From NCBI GenBank assembly GCA_005885085.1, contig VAXY01000001.1, forward strand, positions 26,084-34,025: a stretch of DNA of 7,942 nt, in the 5' to 3' direction. The DNA is from Actinomycetota bacterium (lineage in GTDB: Bacteria > Actinomycetota > Thermoleophilia > Gaiellales > Gaiellaceae). This document shows positions 5,082 through 7,942 of this stretch, piece after piece. Numbering within the stretch: the first letter of the stretch is position 1; each line of letters opens with the position of its first letter. The notes beneath the pieces are model-generated. The model searched no databases, was not told the origin of the DNA, and saw only the letters and a list, made by a program, of their open reading frames with translations. Both the position numbers and the translations under genes were made by a program.

Positions 5082-5113
5082 GTCGATTGATTCGTAAGTC
5101 GATTGCGATTCGG
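5082..5113 (+). repeat. imperfect direct repeat, 16-base period, upstream of the propeller gene
   Basis: GTCGATTG occurs at 5082 and again at 5098, each followed within a few bases by ATTCG. The two copies are half as AT-rich again as their surroundings and lie about 100 bases before the propeller start, in the 149-base spacer 5054-5202. They could be paired regulator sites, but chance is not excluded. No convincing promoter boxes were found in this spacer. Confidence 0.35.
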
Positions 5114-5185
5114 TCCGCCTCGCGCACAACACGGTTCGCGACGGCCCTTGCGGGGTAAGAAGGCGGCGCCGATTCCCCGCCAATC

Positions 5186-5192
5186 AAGGAGG
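5186..5192 (+). promoter_or_regulatory. strong Shine-Dalgarno of the propeller gene
   Basis: AAGGAGG lies 10 bases before the ATG at 5203 and fixes that start. It contrasts with the absence of Shine-Dalgarno sites at rpmE, hxlR, the DksA-like gene, nhaA and the peroxiredoxin gene. Confidence 0.85.
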
Positions 5193-5202
5193 CGCTGGTC
5201 AG

Positions 5203-6630
5203 ATGAGGGTGACGCTTCTTGAGCGTTCGCGGCAGCGGACGCTCGTCGCTACCGGTCTGAGTCTGCTGTTCGTTGCGGCTTTGCTGCTGCTCGCCGTTCC
5301 GCGCGCGCGGGGAGCTGGGGCGACGTTCAACGCGCCGGTGAAGGTGACACCGGCTCTCGGATTCGGCTACGAGCCGGCAACCGTGGTCGATCGGTTTGGC
5401 AACATCTTCGTCACTGCGCACAAGGAGAACTGGCAGCTCGTTCTCGGCGCGGACGTCAACTCACCTACATACACGCGCAGCATGTCGTGGGCATGGACGT
5501 CGGTCGACGGCGGCAAGTCGTTCGTGGACATCCCGGGGCTCACGAGCCTTTCGCTCGAGCAGCACCAGTTCGGCGACGAAGGAGACATGGCGCTCGACGA
5601 CACGAACCACCTCTACTTCGTCGACACGAACGTCACTGACGACTCGATCACGCGCTGGAGCGTCGACGGCGGCGGGCTTGCCAACATGCAGCTCGACTTC
5701 ACACGGCCGCTCATTCCGACAGCGCAGCTGGTCGACGACCGTCCCTGGGTCACTGCGCATGGCGACGGTCACGTCTTCTACCTCGGCAACGAGGGAGACA
5801 AGGTCACCTACCCGCTCGGGCAGGGAACCGGTAGCGGCTTCGGCCCCGGCCGCTACACCGTCTATCGATCGACCGACGGCGGCCAGACGTTCGACGCGCT
5901 GGGTTACACGCTGAAGGACTCGGGCTGGTGCCGCCCTGCCGCCGACCATGCCGCGGGTTCGCAGTATGTCTATGCCGTCTGCGGCAACGACGGCGGCTCG
6001 AACGACGTGTTCACGTCGAGCAATCCCAAAGGGACGCTGTACGCCTACGTTTCCTCGAACGACGGCCAGAGCTTCGAGCGCTACGTGGTCGGAAGCTACA
6101 ACTCGACCGACAGCACGTTCAGCTGGCCGACCGTGTCGGTGGCGCCGGACGGCTCGATCTGGGCGCTCTACGTCGATGCGAAGCAGGTCACCAATTGCGG
6201 CAGCGACCCATTCGGTTCGACGGTTTGCGATCCGGTGACGAACCGCCTGATGCTCTACCACTCGACCGATCACGGCCGGACGTGGGCGTCGAAGGACATC
6301 ACGCCGGGGCGCGGCCGCTACCAGTACGCCTGGCTCGCCGTCTCGCCGGATGGCAGCAACCTCGGTGTCGGCGTCTACTATCGTCCGAACGACACGTCCG
6401 ACTGGCGGGTCTACGGCGCGATCTTCAAGCCGTGGCAGAAGCCGAGTCTCGTCTCCCTGGACCAGGATCACCCCGTCGCTCCCGCTTCGCGCTCGACGGC
6501 GCCGGGGGACTTGATGGGCAGCTACTTCAACCCAGACGGCACGCTCGGCGTCGTCTGGACCCGGGTCGTCCAGAGCGTCGACAGGGTCGCGACCCTCGAG
6601 CGCGACATCTACTACGCGCGCTCGAACTAG
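5203..6630 (+). CDS. secreted Asp-box (BNR/sialidase-like) beta-propeller protein
   Basis: 475 residues. An Arg-rich n-region is followed by a hydrophobic core (about 15-32) and a likely signal-peptidase site near RARGAGA (35-41), so it is exported. The rest has four Asp boxes at regular spacing: SVDGGKSF (100-107), STDGGQTF (223-230), SNDGQSF (285-291) and STDHGRTW (354-361), the signature of sialidase-type propeller blades. Other blade-like repeats are VAPDGSIW, VSPDGSNLG and FNPDGTLG. Four cysteines (243, 260, 332, 342) could form two disulfides outside the cell. I see no clear sialidase arginine triad or FRIP motif, so glycosidase activity is not supported; binding or structural roles are equally likely. 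The start is fixed by AAGGAGG 10 bases upstream. A strong hairpin follows the stop. A broken relative lies at 7258-7641. Confidence 0.88.
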   Translation: MRVTLLERSRQRTLVATGLSLLFVAALLLLAVPRARGAGATFNAPVKVTPALGFGYEPATVVDRFGNIFVTAHKENWQLVLGADVNSPTYTRSMSWAWTSVDGGKSFVDIPGLTSLSLEQHQFGDEGDMALDDTNHLYFVDTNVTDDSITRWSVDGGGLANMQLDFTRPLIPTAQLVDDRPWVTAHGDGHVFYLGNEGDKVTYPLGQGTGSGFGPGRYTVYRSTDGGQTFDALGYTLKDSGWCRPAADHAAGSQYVYAVCGNDGGSNDVFTSSNPKGTLYAYVSSNDGQSFERYVVGSYNSTDSTFSWPTVSVAPDGSIWALYVDAKQVTNCGSDPFGSTVCDPVTNRLMLYHSTDHGRTWASKDITPGRGRYQYAWLAVSPDGSNLGVGVYYRPNDTSDWRVYGAIFKPWQKPSLVSLDQDHPVAPASRSTAPGDLMGSYFNPDGTLGVVWTRVVQSVDRVATLERDIYYARSN

Positions 6631-6647
6631 CGAAGCGTTCGCCAAGT

Positions 6648-6680
6648 AGTCGCGGCGCCGGCGGGGCCGGCGCCGCGACT
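6648..6680 (+). terminator. strong hairpin after the propeller gene, no U-tract
   Basis: A perfect 15-base stem, AGTCGCGGCGCCGGC (6648-6662) with its complement at 6666-6680, closes a GGG loop 17 bases after the stop codon. No T run follows (GATTGAGA), so it resembles the U-less terminators often proposed for high-GC actinobacteria. It could also protect the mRNA 3' end. Confidence 0.7.
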
Positions 6681-6709
6681 GATTGAGACAGCGGGTGCAT
6701 CCGCCTGCT

Positions 6710-6737
6710 CTCCGGGGTGTGCGTCGAGACGCCGGAG
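6710..6737 (+). other. possible bulged hairpin upstream of the membrane protein gene
   Basis: CTCCG (6710-6714) pairs with CGGAG (6733-6737), and inside it GCGTC (6721-6725) pairs with GACGC (6728-6732) across a GA loop, leaving a 6-base bulge on the left. It lies in the 173-base spacer 6631-6803. Apart from the terminator hairpin, the spacer shows only a weak promoter candidate, TTGCCC at 6739 and TAAATC at 6762, 17 bases apart. Confidence 0.25.
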
Positions 6738-6803
6738 GTTGCCCAGATACGGGCCGATCCCTAAATCGGAATCGGGCGGGGCGTCGCCTCGTTGAGTAAT
6801 GAG

Positions 6804-7352
6804 ATGTCTGTTGGGCTGAGAGGCACGTTGAGGGCGCCGCGGGCTGCCGCGGCGGCGACCGAGCCGGCCGGGTGGCGTGCGCCACGCTGGGTTGTGCCGC
6901 TGTTCGGGCTGGCGGCGCTCTTGCTCGTGCCCTGGGTCGTCCTGCTGGCTGTCGCTTTGCCGTCCGCACACCGGGCGGCGCACTGGGACATCGCCTGGGC
7001 AGGCTTCGACGTCGCGCTGGCGTTGCTTCTGCTCACGGTCGCGGTTGCGGCTTGGCGGCGCTCGCCCTGGCTCGAAGGTGCGGCGGCTGCGAGCGCGACG
7101 CTCCTGTTCGTCGACGCCTGGTTCGATGTCCTCACCTCTTCGACCCAGGCTGAGTTTGTCGTCTCAGTCGGCGAAGCAGTCTTCGTCGAACTGCCGCTCG
7201 CCGTCATCTGTCTGCTGCTCGCCCGCGACGCCAAACGCCGCCTAACCGTCCCGCCTCTCAGTCGTTCAGCAGCGGTCCGGCCGAGCTTGCGACTCGTCCG
7301 TGAGCAGCAGTCGGCTGAACCGGCCGGCGCTGCGAGTCGGCCCGGCGTCTGA
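6804..7352 (+). CDS. four-helix integral membrane protein of unknown function
   Basis: I do not recognise a named family. From the ATG at 6804 the protein has 182 residues: a basic Ala/Arg-rich N-terminus (1-28), then four hydrophobic helices at about 30-51, 63-83, 90-110 and 121-140, and a polar Arg-rich tail (141-182). Two similar motifs, WAGFDVAL (65-72) and DAWFDVL (104-110), sit at the starts or ends of helices 2 and 3, and an acidic pair (E124, E129) lies in helix 4 in GEAVFVELP. The charge pattern suggests both ends in the cytoplasm. A TTG at 6792 in frame is an alternative start; neither has a clear Shine-Dalgarno, so the start is uncertain. The end faces the broken propeller gene on the other strand. 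Confidence 0.75.
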   Translation: MSVGLRGTLRAPRAAAAATEPAGWRAPRWVVPLFGLAALLLVPWVVLLAVALPSAHRAAHWDIAWAGFDVALALLLLTVAVAAWRRSPWLEGAAAASATLLFVDAWFDVLTSSTQAEFVVSVGEAVFVELPLAVICLLLARDAKRRLTVPPLSRSAAVRPSLRLVREQQSAEPAGAASRPGV

Positions 7353-7641
7353 TGCTGGCCGCGCTTCTCAACGTGCCGCCGTCGTAGGAATGCCACTCGA
7401 GCGGCGCGTTCGGATCCCCGATCGCGCCCACGTAGATGTCGCCACGGCTCGCCGTCGGCGAGGTATCGATCGCCAAGGACGGCTCAGCCCCCTGCCCACC
7501 CGGCAAGACGATGTCCGAGCCAAACGACGGCTTACCCCCCGCGGACCCGCCCGCCGCCGCCCCCGGAACCGCAAACACTGCAGCGAACGAGACAACCGTC
7601 ATCAGCCAACCAAGCCGGCGAACCGACCGAGCTGCACGCAT
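7258..7641 (-). pseudogene. N-terminal remnant of a second secreted beta-propeller protein
   Basis: The start is convincing: a strong AGGAGG site, a signal peptide (RSVRR, hydrophobic core 10-28, Ala-rich end AAAGG), then FGSDIVLPGGQGAEPSLAID, GDIYVGAIGDP and LEWHSYDGGT (81-90). The order EPS-hydrophobic-D, GDIYV, W-S-DGG parallels the first blade of the complete propeller at 5203-6630. Homology stops at residue 90, inside the first Asp box (SYDGGT where a W or F should follow), at about base 7371. The remaining 37 codons to the stop at 7258 (LRSAASIRRRAD onward) look like the reverse of the neighbouring gene and carry no family pattern. The reading frame overlaps the 3' end of the membrane protein gene by 95 bases. 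It is most simply a truncated gene whose distal part was lost. A true short secreted protein of 127 residues is less likely. Confidence 0.75.
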
Positions 7642-7646
7642 CATTC

Positions 7647-7652
7647 CCTCCT
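7647..7652 (-). promoter_or_regulatory. Shine-Dalgarno of the truncated propeller gene
   Basis: AGGAGG on the minus strand lies 5 bases before the second of two adjacent ATG codons (7641-7639), so that one is preferred over 7644. The spacer 7642-7794 otherwise shows a small inverted repeat (ACTGCC at 7713, GGCAGT at 7728) and an A5 run at 7691-7695 but no clear promoter. Confidence 0.75.
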
Positions 7653-7794
7653 CACTCGTAAGCGCCGCCCCGCCGCTCCTCGCGGCCGCGAAAAACAGGC
7701 GATCCCCCAACGACTGCCACCTGGCGAGGCAGTGCTAACCGTCGCAGACGGATTCCAAACCCGCGACCGACCTGTTGGCAAAGTCTCTCGGCCT

Positions 7795-7942
7795 CTACGG
7801 GGTCGCGTACGCGAACTCGCGTCCCGGCTGCAGTGCTCGTAGAAAGAGCAGCGATGCGAGGCCGGGAAACCCGATCACGGGCCACCTGGCGGCGTAGCCG
7901 TGCGTCGGGCTGAGCTGGCTGTGCAAGGCGTCGATGGCGGCG
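7795..7942 (-). CDS. C-terminal end of an unrecognised, possibly membrane protein (runs off right edge)
   Basis: Reading leftward from the edge, one frame is open for 48 codons to TAG at 7797-7795. It contains AAIDALHSQLSPTHGY, then the hydrophobic segment WPVIGFPGLASLLFLRAL, and ends QPGREFAYATP. Third codon positions are almost all G or C and the aromatic and hydrophobic residues are clustered, unlike the other minus frame in this stretch (7652-7885), which is Arg-rich. The segment could be a final membrane helix. It is upstream of and on the same strand as the truncated propeller gene, 153 bases apart. No family is recognised from so short a piece. Confidence 0.45.
   Translation of the reverse strand, partial: AAIDALHSQLSPTHGYAARWPVIGFPGLASLLFLRALQPGREFAYATP

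Noticed and set aside
5461..6969. Minus-strand open frame of 502 codons opposite the propeller gene
   Set aside because: Same reason: a shadow of the Asp-box gene, which has a signal peptide and Shine-Dalgarno.
6822..7377. 11-base inverted pair GGCACGTTGAG (6822-6832) and its complement (7367-7377) flanking the membrane protein gene
   Set aside because: Several exact 11-base inverted pairs are expected by chance in 8 kb, more in GC-rich DNA, so no terminal repeat of a mobile element is claimed.
7681..7690. Self-complementary CGCGGCCGCG
   Set aside because: Common by chance in DNA of this composition; no arms, loop or nearby signal to give it a role.
7652..7885. Minus-strand open frame of 77 codons at the right end
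   Set aside because: Arg-rich with no recognisable pattern; the alternative frame ending at 7795 looks more protein-like, and this one overlaps the truncated propeller's Shine-Dalgarno.
7716..7891. Repeated GCCACCTGGCG at 7716-7726 and 7881-7891
   Set aside because: Short GC-rich match within chance expectation and without any structure linking the copies.

Overview
This GC-rich window reads as a chromosomal piece of a high-GC actinobacterium, most likely a Thermoleophilia-type lineage (Gaiellales or Solirubrobacterales). That guess rests on codon use, protein character and gene content; no marker in the window settles it. There are no tRNA or rRNA genes, CRISPR arrays or transposase genes, and no gene-free stretch longer than about 175 bases.

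Left part (1-1206): a Tex30/KANL3-like alpha/beta hydrolase runs off the left edge behind rpmE (ribosomal protein L31), both on the minus strand. rpmE diverges from an HxlR-type regulator gene that carries a frameshifting deletion of about 23 bases in the wing of its DNA-binding domain. The 57 bases between them hold a near-perfect palindrome whose arms supply the -35 boxes of two mirror-image, apparently leaderless promoters. A zinc-less DksA/TraR-like protein lies convergent to hxlR, sharing a TGATCA that forms both stop codons.

Middle (1268-4233): a redox cluster made of an NhaA Na+/H+ antiporter fused to a DsbA-like thioredoxin domain, a single-cysteine AhpC/TSA peroxiredoxin, and a stand-alone DsbA-like protein that overlaps the peroxiredoxin by 4 bases and is clearly paralogous to the fused domain. 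This is the best candidate here for an under-described functional unit: cation/proton exchange joined to thiol chemistry. Next comes a C-terminal scrap of a GFA (formaldehyde-activating-like) protein ending inside a nested palindromic repeat, then a HAD hydrolase.

Right part (5054-7942): a secreted Asp-box beta-propeller protein with a strong hairpin behind it, an unrecognised four-helix membrane protein, and on the minus strand an N-terminal remnant of a second secreted propeller broken inside its first Asp box and convergent with the membrane protein gene. The C-terminal end of a further minus-strand gene reaches the right edge.

Starts fall into two groups. Five cytoplasmic or membrane-protein genes have a TAnnnT box 6-8 bases before the start codon and no Shine-Dalgarno, consistent with leaderless mRNAs. 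Both propeller genes have strong Shine-Dalgarno sites.
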